NCBI GenBank assembly: GCA_017590115.1
Contig: JAGGNK010013558.1
Location: 10,281,752-10,345,751, forward strand
DNA length: 64,000 nucleotides
Direction: 5' to 3'
From: Montifringilla adamsi
Lineage: Eukaryota > Chordata > Aves > Passeriformes > Passeridae
The position numbers and the translations under genes were made by a program. Below the pieces are notes generated by a model. That model was not told where the DNA came from, did not search any database, and worked only from the letters and a program-made list of their open reading frames with translations. Shown here one piece after another: positions 53,838-64,000 of the stretch (positions within the stretch are counted from its first letter, which is position 1; every line of letters begins with the position of its first letter).

Positions 53838-53840
53838 ATG
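53838..53840 (+). CDS. TRPM7: Candidate first coding exon of TRPM7 (start codon only, then splice donor)
   Basis: The sequence GAGGAGAATG|GTGAGAGCC offers a start codon immediately followed by a strong donor, so only the Met would be encoded in this exon. In human, SPPL2A and TRPM7 lie tail to head on the same strand, and the TRPM7 promoter follows the SPPL2A 3' end. That matches the location and orientation here, about 10.6 kb after SPPL2A. TRPM7 encodes a divalent-cation channel fused to an alpha-kinase. The second exon (starting SQKSW in human) was not found in the remaining 10 kb, so the call rests on synteny and the ATG|GT structure. It could be a different gene or a noncoding exon. Confidence 0.42.
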
Positions 53841-53992
53841 GTGAGAGCCGCGGAGTGCGGGGGTGCCGCGGCGGCAGGGCCGGGCGCGCCCGGCGGGGAG
53901 GGGGCAGGGACGGGGCCGCCGGATCAGACCTGTCCCAGCCGGCTGCTGCGGGTCCCGGCCGCCCCGAGCCGCCGGGGCCGCCTTCCGCTGCC

Positions 53993-54016
53993 NNNNNNNN
54001 NNNNNNNNNNNNNNNN
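53993..54016. other. Assembly gap, 24 N
   Basis: 24 ambiguous bases lie inside the GC-rich CpG island. The true length of the missing sequence is unknown, and any open frame crossing it is unreliable. Confidence 1.
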
Positions 54017-57000
54017 TTATTGCCGCCGCCCTCGCCGCGCGGTGCCCGGGGCAGCCGCCGGTGCCGCCGCCGGTGCCGCGCACCCTCCGCGCCCCGAGCA
54101 GCGCCGGGACCCGCGGCGGAGGCACCGCAGCGCTTGGAAACCGGAGCTCCCCGTTAGTGCTGCCGGTGCTGCCTCCGTTCGTCGTGGTGGCTTGGTCTAA
54201 AACCGGAATTCGCACGGTAGTTCTCTGGGCTGCAGCAGTCCTTCCCTTCTGATCTTTACACCTATTTGGTTTTTGCAGTTTCAACATGTTATGCATAAGG
54301 GAGCATATATATGCCTAGATTGCTATGAGCGTCTGCAAAGAAAACACAATTACAAATCCAGCTCTATATTCTGGCTGTTAAACGGTTCTTCATCCCTATA
54401 AGTTTATTCCTTAATATTTTAAGATTTTAGGGTGACTTATCGCATGAAGTGCTTTCAAGTAATTTTGAAAATATAAGTGTAAATTCTAAATACATGGATT
54501 TCTACAGTCTGCTTGAACTTCTAGTAAGATGCTTTGTTTCATTTTAAATAAAGGTGTTTTATTTCATGGTGTTTTCTTAAAAACCACGGGAATTCGTACC
54601 CATGGATCTTGCATTTCTGAGTATATCTGTGAACTGTGTGGAAATGTGGGCTGTGTTCTTCTAGAAACTGCAAATCCAGCACTCCTCTGGGAAGAAGCTC
54701 AAAATGCAACCTTCCATTCTGACTTAAAAGAGTGCTTGCCATCTGCCACTTGCGTGGTACTTGCTCTTCTCACCTGTAGTGGTTTGGTGCTGGGTTTAGT
54801 TTTGAGGAGTGGGGGATTTCGGTTCTTTTATTTCATTTTTTAAATTTAGCTCTGGTGGGTTTATTTTTGGTGCTGACATAGCCTAGAAATGTACAGATTG
54901 GTTTTAACCGTCATAGTTCTGTAAATTTGAGACTCAGCAGCCTTTCTGGCAATGTAGTGTGTTTGCAGGGTTTAATATCTCTGTGTGTTAACAAATGTTT
55001 TGAAGCCTCTGTTAAACAGGTGTTTTGGTTGAGATGAATATAGGACATTTTATGCAAGCTCATTTTGCTAAAAATTTCCCTGCTGCTCCATGACTATTTA
55101 GCAGCTTTGAATAATTGCTGGACGGTGTCCAACATTAAATCAGGAATTATTCTAAGGAGTGAGTTGTTCAATGTGGCAATTCCGGCTGTTCAGTCTTTTT
55201 TTTTTAAATGTGTCTGTGTGGGTGAGATAAGTGTCTGCTAGATCATCCTTCATACCTTCTGGTGGGAGGCCATTCTTGACTTTGCTGTTTCAAGGCAGGA
55301 GGGGGAAAACCTTTGTGCATGTGGAGCTCTTTAGGCTGAGTTTGGACTGTTTGTACCTTCGTTTCCTGATGTTGTACTTTGATACTTTTTTGCTTGCTTG
55401 AGCTCAGCAGTGGAAGGGTAATGTTCAATTGTCATACAAAGGCACCTTGGAACATCATCTTGCATTTGACAGTTATCTCACACTATCTGTATCAGATCAT
55501 CTATCTCCCCACGTGGATTGTCTTGGAGAGAGTTACTCCATTGTGTTTTAAACTTTCATTTATTTTCTTGTCCCTTGAGGCTCTGCCTAACTAGTCTTGC
55601 TGCATTACCATTCTGTCTTACCACATCAGCCCAGCTTTCTCTGCTCTCCTGGTGATAGACTGCAGCATCCAAAGTCCTCTCTGTTTCTCATCGTTATCTT
55701 TGCCACTTGCTGTGTTTCCCTTTCCTGGAAACTTGGACCAACACCCAAATTTTTCATGCTTCTCTTTCATGGCCCATTCATGAGGTGCATTTCTGTTAAC
55801 CATTCAATCCTTGTGGACAGTCATGACAGATGAGCTTTTTCTAAACAGAACAATATTGTTTTGAACTTCAGTAACTGACTCTGGCACAATAGATTTTGGT
55901 TATACTGGTTTGCTCTTTGACACCAGAAATGTTGCAAATAAATCTCTAAGAGGACTTGTCAAAAATTGAGTGTGAAGAGAGATGCCTGATGGAATTTTAG
56001 TCTTGAAAGACTTGAGAATAGATTTCTATATTGTAAGGCTTTGAAATACCAAGACAATATGAAATTATGCTTCTCATGCCAAAATATTTAACCTGTTGTC
56101 TTTTTTTTTTTTTTTAGCTGATATTTATTTCTTTTGGAATTCCAAGTTTCTTTCAGCAGTGTCTGTGTTGGTTGTGACATTTACATGCCCTGTTTATTTC
56201 CTGAAACAAGCAACATTAGTTCTGTTTCTTTTCCTCACTTTTTTTAAGGGCAGATAGATAGTAAAATCAGTGTGTGTGTTTTTCAGAATTGAAGTTTTGG
56301 TTTTGAGGTGGTGTTTCTTATGTCTGTGAGTAATTCTGTCTTGGTGCATTTTACCTTCAGTGGTTGAAATTTCAGCAGCTGACTTTTCATCAGATAAATT
56401 ACTGAATAATCTCATTCTCTATGTGTATTTGGATAAGATACTTACATAATTATTAAAGCTATGTCACTTTTTACCTCTGATACTGACAAATAGCTGTGGC
56501 CCCTGACAAATGAGTCTGTGCTTCATTGGTTCTACAAAAAATAGTTCACTTGACCTGTGGTAAACTTGAACTTTTGTTGCACACTTTCTTTGTATTCTCT
56601 GGCCTGAAGCCCTCTTTCCTCTATTGTAGTCTCTGCAGTCTTGTTATTGTCTTTTTTTAAATTTAATCCCTTTGCTTTCCTCCTATAATGAGAACGTAGA
56701 GGTGATGGTGTCATATAACGTGATACAGCCAGTACTGAAAGTAGTCTATCTAATCTTTGGTTTCTGTTATTTTTATTATGAGAAGCTTGACTTTTCTTAT
56801 GCTTAAATTGTAGGTGTTTTTGTGTTTTAAGTAATAGAAAACTAGTCTAACAAAAGAACAGAAAAAGTAAACTCCCAAAACCTTAGTGTTGGCCAGCTTT
56901 GCTCCCCGTCCTGGCTCAGCACAGGATTAGCTGGGCATCCCTGCTGCTGGGCAGGAGGGCAGGGAGGATGTGCAGGATGTGATTTGTCCTCTTGGTAGCA

Positions 57001-59428
57001 GCCAGTCATTAGGCAGCTGAACAGCTGCACCTGAGCTGGGTGCGACCACAGCCCTGAGCAGCAGTGGGGGTTCCAAGAGCAGTCTCCATCTCAGCTGTTC
57101 CACTGATGGAAGGAGCGCTAGCTTTCTTGAGGAGTGGTGAGTTTCTTTCAGCCTTTACACCTATATTTTGCTTGGCATGTAGAACGTGAGCCACTTTCTT
57201 TAACTGCCAGGTGTGCTGGACCCACAGACAACCTGAGTTTGCTTATTTCCCCAGCTATTACAATTTTTGCGTAGAAGAAGGGACCATGCAGGTGGTCTAA
57301 TTGCTGTTAGGTGAGCAGAGGACAGTTCTTACTGTTGTGGTCTTTCCAAGAAGGAAAGGCCAGTGAACTTCTGATGGAATAATGAAATATAAAAAAAACA
57401 AGAGAGAAACTGTATACAGCTTCTTTTTCCTTCCTAAAAATTGGGTGAAAAGTGTCCTGAACATGTGGGGAATACAGGGAGTAAAATAACTGTATTGCTA
57501 ATAGTGGTGCTATTCTGAAAGGGCAGAATATTTAACTGTGGCAGGTGGTTTGACAGCATATGGTAGAAGGATGTTGCAGGATTAGTCTGTAAGATAGATG
57601 TGGTTGATTTCCAAGGGGAATTTAAAGTATGGTACCAAACCAACAGCACATTAAAGCTTGGTTTATAAGTTATGCAGTTTTTGCCCCTTAACTAAAGCAA
57701 AGTTCAGATGCTACTGAAATGGTAGGCTTGGATTGAACCTTAATTATGGGGATTTCTGTGTTTCTTAAAAAAAAAAATCCTAAGAGTTGCATCACAATTA
57801 ATTTATTTAATCTTTGTATTTTTAAGAGCAGTATAAGTTTTTTTTCCCTGAAGATTTGTACAAACTCATTCTAGCTTAAGCATTTTGTTGTCACGTTTTC
57901 TGAAGTGTTTGAACACTGTGTGTATTGCAAATGTGCAATTGCTGAGTTAATGTATGTCAACCCATCTTCGTTTCATTTGTTCTCAGCTCAAAGAGCGTAG
58001 GGTAAGATTTGTGTGATGGCATATCTGTTGATTTTTCTACAGCTGCAAAATCAGAATTTTAGAGGCTGATTCAGTAATAAGTTAGTAGTCTGCTGCATGT
58101 AGTTGGACAACTGATGTTTTTAGGTCATCCAACTTCAGAAACACCTATGGTAAACCCTCTGTGAAGCTTTAATGGGACTTCATCTCCAGCCTGTCTGTGG
58201 AGAGCCCTAATTTACATCATATGCAGTTCGACACCAAGTGCTTATTTTGTTGAAATGCACATCATGTGTTTTGCCATTAGCATGCACCAGGCCAATACAC
58301 AGTTTCAATGAGTGTAGTTGTGTGCTTATAGTTTGTGAAAATTATGCACATATGAGTCTTACCAATGTCTACACTTACTAACAGTAATTTAACAGCAAGT
58401 ATTTGAGGCATCTTTTTGATTTGGAGAGCATTGGACCTCTGTTTCAAGATCTGTAACAGCCTGGTCAAGCTTTTTGTTTCTTTGTCATGGTTCCCAAAGC
58501 CTGGTCTAGATGACTCCCAGTGCTATTGGATTCTGCCTTTAATTGTTTACTGCTAAACTGAGATGAAAAAAAAAAAAGAAGTTGTAGTTTTGAGAATTGG
58601 CGTATTGCAATTAAGTTCTGGTTTGCGGATTTTAATTTTTTGGTTTGATTTTTTACTTGCAACCTTTTGGGTGATAAATGAAGTATATTTTTGCTGCGTT
58701 ACACTAAATCATTCTTGCTTGAGAATACTTTCTCAGTTACAACTCTAAATGGGTTTAATCTAGGTGTTCAGGCTTTCACTATAACTCTGTAATCCTCAAA
58801 GCCTGGGAAAGTGTCTGTTACAGCTCAGTCAGTGGTAGCACATTGGTTTTTGTAATTGAATCCCAGCTTTTGTTCCCTGCTTTGTTCCCACTTACCTCTA
58901 CTTATTTTCTTTACCTTATCTACTTGATTCTTGTCACCTCTGCTCAGAATTTTCACTTTGTAGTCCTAGTCCCCTGACTTATGCTGGGTTGAATTTTGCA
59001 AGGTATCCCTGGCTGATGGTTCTTATCCAAATGTCTGCTAATTTTTTATCTCATGCTGCAGTTTTTGTGAGTTTTTTTGGGCTTGAAAAACTTGGCTCTA
59101 AAAGTTTAAGCTTAATAAATAAATCACACTTATGCCTTCTGCAAATGGATTTCCAGATGCTTTGTTAGGAAAACTTAATTTCACAAACACTTATTGCTTA
59201 AAAATGTCTAGACTTGGGCTCTCCTAGATCTAGTGTTATTTAGCAGCCCAGTCCTTCCCACTCTTACTCATTTTATTGACAATATCTTTTCTGACTGACC
59301 TGGAGTGCTTGAGATGTGTTGAAGGGCAATTACCTCAGGTTAAGGGTTGCTGTTCAAGCCCTTTGCTAGCTGTTCCCATATGTGCGAAAGCTCTTCTTAA
59401 AGGTGTGTTGTAATCCAGTCAAAACTCC

Positions 59429-59553
59429 TATAAAACCTGGCTGTGTCCCTTTCACCTGTCCCTTTGTGCTTCCTTGTGCTCAGTCACTGGGGATCTGAAC
59501 TGAATAAATTTCCCGTCACCTCGTTTCCTTTTTTTTTTTTTTTTTTTTTTTTT
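59429..59553 (+). repeat. Possible decayed LTR-like segment ending in a 25-base T run
   Basis: TATAAAA at 59429-59435 is followed about 70 bases later by AATAAA at 59503-59508 and then by a T run at 59529-59553. A compact TATA to AATAAA spacing is typical of retroviral LTRs. No matching ends, target duplications or internal coding sequence were found, so this is only a suggestion. Confidence 0.22.
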
Positions 59554-62500
59554 GTGGATTATTTTGTTGATCATTTCCCTGAACCAGCTTCCATGTGACT
59601 GCATAAATGCTGGTGCTGGTATGAGATAGGTTGGGATCATGTGCAGAGGCTTAGGAAAATGGGATTGTGGCACTCCAGACTTGACAGGACTGTGAAGCTG
59701 GGTTGGAAGCTTGCTCCAAGGTGCCTGAGATTTGGTTTGTGCTATTGCATTGGGAAGTGTTCAGTAACTGTGCATCAGCCGTGGCACATGAACCTTTTCT
59801 GGGTCTCACAGCCTTGTGCACAGGCATGGATGGGGCTGTGCCAACACAAGTCAGGTTCCATGGCCTCTTCAAAGTATAAACCAAATTGCTTTGTAGCCTT
59901 GTCTAATTGTATTGCAAGCACTTGGTGACTATTCTTGAGTACTCCTGTATCTAAAATCTTGTTCACAGTATGTTTTTCTTGACCTGCTTTTCTGAATGTG
60001 TGCTAACAGATTCAAGATCCCTTGTTTTTACCAGGTGCTGTGCTCCGGTCTGTCTCTGAACTGAGCTGCACCAAGATGAGTTTGATCCCTCCCATCAGGC
60101 TTTTTCTGTTGGCAAATGATTCACTGCTGGTAACTTGTCTCGTGTAATAGAATATTGCTGGATTTTTTTCAGTGTTCTTAGCATGCAGCATATTTGCTTT
60201 TTAGTGCTGTTCCCATTCTTGTTTGACTTTCTTAGGAAGCTGAACCTGTTTCTTTGAGTTAGGAGAAACCAAAGCTGCATTCTACTAATGTATGTGCCAG
60301 AGCTCAGCACAACAGCCATGTGGACAGGTTCAAAGACAGTCGTGCTGCTGTACAACATAGCTAAAATTGCATGTAGATTGGCTTTGTGTTGTGAGTGTAA
60401 TGCAGTATTCTAGTCTGTGGCTAGAGCTGCTCTGAAAAAGCTGTTTCCTTTCAAAGCCTGTCCCTGGTGCTGCTGCAGGTCATGCAAGTCTTTAGGCATA
60501 ACTTCAGTCACCTGGATAGGTTAAATTATGCATGTGCTTAAGTGACACATGATTAGAGCCTAAAAATACCAGTTGTGTAATTACAGAACTGTTAATCAAC
60601 TTTCTCTTCAATTATAAAAATCAGTTAATCTACACGAGTAGGTGCAGTTAATGATGTTTTAAATGTCAAACTCTTACCAGTTTCTCCTGTGTTCCCTGGC
60701 TGCATTATTGTCTGTAGTTTGCAGAATCCTCTTAAACAGCAAGTTTTATTAACTTCAGCTGTAGTATATGAAGATTAGAAGAGTATATGGCTGAAGATGA
60801 TCTTCCGGTTGAAGAATTTGGGGGAGATTGATCTTGAAGGAGCTCCTGCTCATGGTAGTAACCTTGCACTAGGGAAAGAATAATAAATCACTGATACCTT
60901 AGCTGACAAATATCCCAGAGAACTCTCTAGGAATGTGGCATTGTGTGGTGTGGCAATGGCTCTGGCTGCAGAACTGGTTGGAAGAGGCTCAGTCCCCCTG
61001 AGCTCCTCTTTGCTGACCCCGTTGCTGCTGCTGAAGGTGTTCGTGGCTTTGCTGCCGGCTGGCCCTGGGGACAGCCCTGTGAGCCCCCGCCTGGCCTCAG
61101 CCAGGGCCACTGAGCACAGATGTGGAGGTTGGGATGGACTTTTACCTCTTAAACTGGCATCAACTGGCTTTGCAGCCAGGGGCATTGAAAAACAGAAATA
61201 GCCACTTGAATAACCTTTGCCCTTCTAATTTGTGCAGCTTCAGAAATGCTCTTGATGAGGATTTATGCCCTTGCCTCATTAAGCAATTAGTCTGTCTTAG
61301 TCTTGGTTTCTTTTGTAAAAGTCTTATGCAGAAAAATTATTGTTTAATTTTCAGCTGTAGAAAACTCACGGTTTGTGTGCATGCAGTTTTCGGTGTAAAT
61401 TTCACTGCTCCGTGTGCAACTTGGTGACTCTTCACCATTAAATTCTCTGTAATTGTTTCAAGTGCTTTAGTGAAACAATGTGGCCTTTTATGTTGCTTAT
61501 ATAGGGAAAGAGGGCATCAACCTCTCATCACCCTTGTCCTGGTTTGGGCTGGCAGCTTGTGTTACAGGTGAGGGTTCTGCAGTGCTGAGGGCTGCTAACA
61601 AACGAGTCATTGTGTGCCTGTATCCTCTGGTTGTGCCCGGTGTTTCCTGGCCCCCAAGAGAAATATTTGGTCCTGGTAAAATCACAGCACTCTGCTGGAC
61701 AGCACAATGCAGTCGACTTTGGGCTGTGCTTTCTTCCTGGTGGAGAAAATGTGCAAGACCAAAGCTTTTCTGCCTTCAGAGAAATCCTGTTCTCAGGTTG
61801 TAGAAGGAGGTTTTCTGGTGATGGGCAATCTGCAGAATACAGGTGGACTTGCAGAGAGGGGGAGGATTATTCACAAGAGCTAATTAGGCAGGGAGTCCCC
61901 AGGCTTGCTCAGTGGAGACCAAGGGGCTTTCAGAGCAGCTCTTCTCTCTGCAAAGAGGATATAGAAAAATTAGCACAACTGAGATAAGGTTAGTCATTTT
62001 GACTATCCTCTTGGGCATTGTTACTGGGTTTTTGGAGGTTTTCTGATGAATATAAAGATCTTGCATGTAGGACAAGAAAAATCTTTATTAATTAATGTAT
62101 TAGGTGTTGAATGTTAATTATACCATGAATTAGAACAAATCTTCAATGCCAGATGAGAATGGTATTCTTAAATACAGGGTATCTGTCCCTCCAAAGTGTG
62201 ACCTGAGGCAATATGTTCTTGCTTCATTGGCAGCTCTCTGTGAAATAAAGAAATAAAAAGTCTTAACTTCCTTTCCTTCCTGAATATAAGGATGTGTGTG
62301 CATTAAAAAAATAAATCCTTTTGTGTGATAGGTCTGTAGTCTTTCCCTGGGTGCCTAGAGCCGGTGTGCTTTTGGGGATTATTTTGATGTACCTTGGCAA
62401 TATGCTTAGATCAGCTCAGCTCTTCTGCCAGCCCAGTATCTTTTTGCTACCAAAGAGGATGTCCTACTTCCCTTCTTCCCACCTTGATCATTGCTATGTG

Positions 62501-64000
62501 ATTCTTTCTTGTACTTTAGTTTTCTGTCCAGTTTACATCTGAATGTATTCATTCTGACATTAAAGCTACGTACTTTTTTTTCCCCTGAGAGTAATGTGCT
62601 GGTTTAAGGAGCTCAATCCATTTCCCAGAGGGTGAGTGCACAGCTGCAGGCAGAGGAGAAGTAGCAGGAGAATGGGTGGGAGGGCAGAGTAGGAACTTCC
62701 TCAGCTTGTCTTCTCTGACTGCACCCTCACTTTATAATTTGAAGAATTGCATCTGTGAAAGCCAATGTTTCTCCTGTGTTCCTTGGCTTTGCCAGGGCCT
62801 CCACCTCCCTGCTGGTGTCTTTTGTTTCTCTAGGATGATTGTCTTCACTCTTCTCCCAGCAGGCCAGGGAGGAGCCTGTCCCAGGTATTAGTCCAGTACA
62901 GCTTGGACAGGCCTTTGTGCCACATACCACTCAGCACTGGTGAGTTTTACTGGCATTTAGTATGCTGGAAGAAATTACCATAAATAGAAAACATTTTCCA
63001 TGTGAAATCTTGTTGTGGTCTGTCAATATTATTTAATTAGTTGTTTCCCCTATTCTGGGGAAAAAAAACACAACAAACCAAACAAAAAAGAGAGTATTTT
63101 ATTTCTAAAAATAATATATTTAGTTTCTGAGTAATTATTTAGACTTGTGGTATTTAACATAGAAGAGCCTCTGAAAGCATCAAAAGCTCAAACAACCCTC
63201 AAAAACAGGGTGGAAATTGTTAAAAGTGCCTAAATAAACATTGTATATTATTTCAGAAGTAATTAGCTGCTTTCACATTTCTTTAACAAACCAGTTAAGT
63301 TTCTTCTTTGCACTTTTCTAGTGTAGAAAACAGAAACTACTTGAATAGTTTCAGTGGGGAGCTTTATCTTCTGATAAGTGTTCAGGTACATGGATGTCTC
63401 TCGAATGCTGTCAGGGTTCTTGTGCCCCGAGGTGGGGCTGCAGTCAGCGCTGAGCGGCTGCAGGCTGAGCTGGCTGGGAGAGCAGAGCTGCTGGGCACTG
63501 GAAGTGTAACTGAATCCAGTAGCTTTTTGTTATGAGCTGTATTTAAAAATGCTTAGGGCTTTGTAATTTGGCAGTAGGTGAGCTATAGCAAATTGTTGTT
63601 TTTGCTTGCTTTTATGCTAGCTCATCCTACTTTCTCCAGTCTGTTCTAATCGTTCAAGAAGTCTGATCACTCTAGAGCTGACCAAAACGTTTGCTTCCCC
63701 TACTGTGCCTAACAAATATTGGCACATTGGTGTGCAGGTGTGTACAGGCAGGGAGAATCCAAACTTCCAGATCTGTTTCAGCTGGGTCTTTGGTTGTGTG
63801 TCTGCAGGTGGGCCTCTTTCCTAGTTTCAGTAGTTTTGATTATAACAATAAAGTTGTTTTCTCAGACACTGTGTCTAAACATAGGTTCTGTGAAATGTCA
63901 TCATCCCTAGCAGTGATCTGGTGCTGTCTCCTATTTCATGTGCCCACTGGTATGTTCTGTTTCTCTTCCTTCTCACTCATGCTATTCAGAGAAATATTAT

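Larger units (their letters stand above)
53090..54190 (+). promoter_or_regulatory. CpG-island promoter, probably of TRPM7
   Basis: This is a dense CpG block of about 1.1 kb. It contains a candidate first exon ending at 53840 and an assembly gap of 24 N at 53993-54016. Open frames of more than 100 codons occur on both strands but reflect base composition. Antisense start sites cannot be excluded. Confidence 0.7.
53841..64000 (+). other. Presumed TRPM7 intron 1 (to right edge), no further exon recognised
   Basis: After the CpG island the DNA is AT-rich with short T runs (near 56101 and 59529-59553). No open frame resembled a known protein on either strand. A TATA-box and AATAAA arrangement at 59429-59508 may be part of a decayed LTR. 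If the gene call is right, the second exon lies beyond the window. Confidence 0.4.

Noticed and set aside
53127..54296. Long open frames across the third CpG island, some crossing the N gap
   Set aside because: They are low-complexity Arg/Pro/Ala sequence on both strands, and translation through N is meaningless.
61540..61720. TGTCCTGGTTTGGGCTGG resembles the 5' end of some bird retroviral LTRs
   Set aside because: The likeness stops after about 20 bases. No LTR body, matching end or internal region could be followed.
53838..64000. AP4E1 as the gene starting at the third CpG island
   Set aside because: In human, AP4E1 lies on the other side of SPPL2A, upstream of it. The downstream same-strand neighbour is TRPM7. 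No AP4E1 exon was seen here.

Overview
The window is vertebrate nuclear DNA, and almost certainly from a bird. It carries multi-exon genes with GT-AG introns, three GC-rich CpG-island promoters and two decayed fragments that look like CR1 LINEs. The species cannot be fixed from the sequence. There are no operons, CRISPR arrays or bacterial features. All exon coordinates below were derived by hand from reading frame, splice sites and recalled family similarity.

Layout from left to right. (1) 314-1648 (+): the last three coding exons of SQOR, the mitochondrial sulfide:quinone oxidoreductase. (2) 2541-5007 (-): a complete seven-exon nicotinamide riboside kinase, closest in motifs to NMRK2, convergent with SQOR. 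(3) A CpG island at about 4.5-5.85 kb that looks bidirectional. (4) 9855-11046 (+): a complete three-exon gene for a 76-residue CDC42 small effector (CDC42SE family, CRIB motif), followed by a long 3' UTR with candidate poly(A) signals near 13.5 and 13.7 kb. (5) About 13.8-19.4 kb: no gene seen. (6) 19764-43261 (+): complete SPPL2A, an intramembrane aspartyl protease, in 16 coding exons (537 residues), with its own CpG island. (7) About 43.95-53.1 kb: no gene seen, apart from a CR1 fragment. (8) About 53.1-54.2 kb: a third CpG island with a candidate first exon ending exactly in ATG|GT at 53838-53840. From position and orientation relative to SPPL2A this is probably the start of TRPM7. The rest of the window (to 64000) would be its first intron, where no further exon was recognised.

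The genes do not form one pathway. SQOR acts in sulfide oxidation, the NMRK-like enzyme in NAD salvage, the CDC42SE-like protein in Rho-GTPase signalling, SPPL2A in proteolysis of type II membrane proteins in late endosomes and lysosomes, and TRPM7 is a divalent-cation channel-kinase. The arrangement is the interesting part. In human, NMRK1 lies next to TRPM6 on 9q21, and NMRK2 lies near SPPL2B on 19p13.3. Here an NMRK gene lies beside SPPL2A and the presumed TRPM7. This is what one would expect of a further member of that whole-genome-duplication (2R) paralogon, kept in this lineage and absent from the human 15q21 block. The CDC42SE-like gene may be a second such survivor (human paralogs lie on 1q21 and 5q31). 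Within SPPL2A there is an extra 18-codon exon that resembles the exon before it, and a possible alternative last exon that would remove the lysosomal sorting signal.
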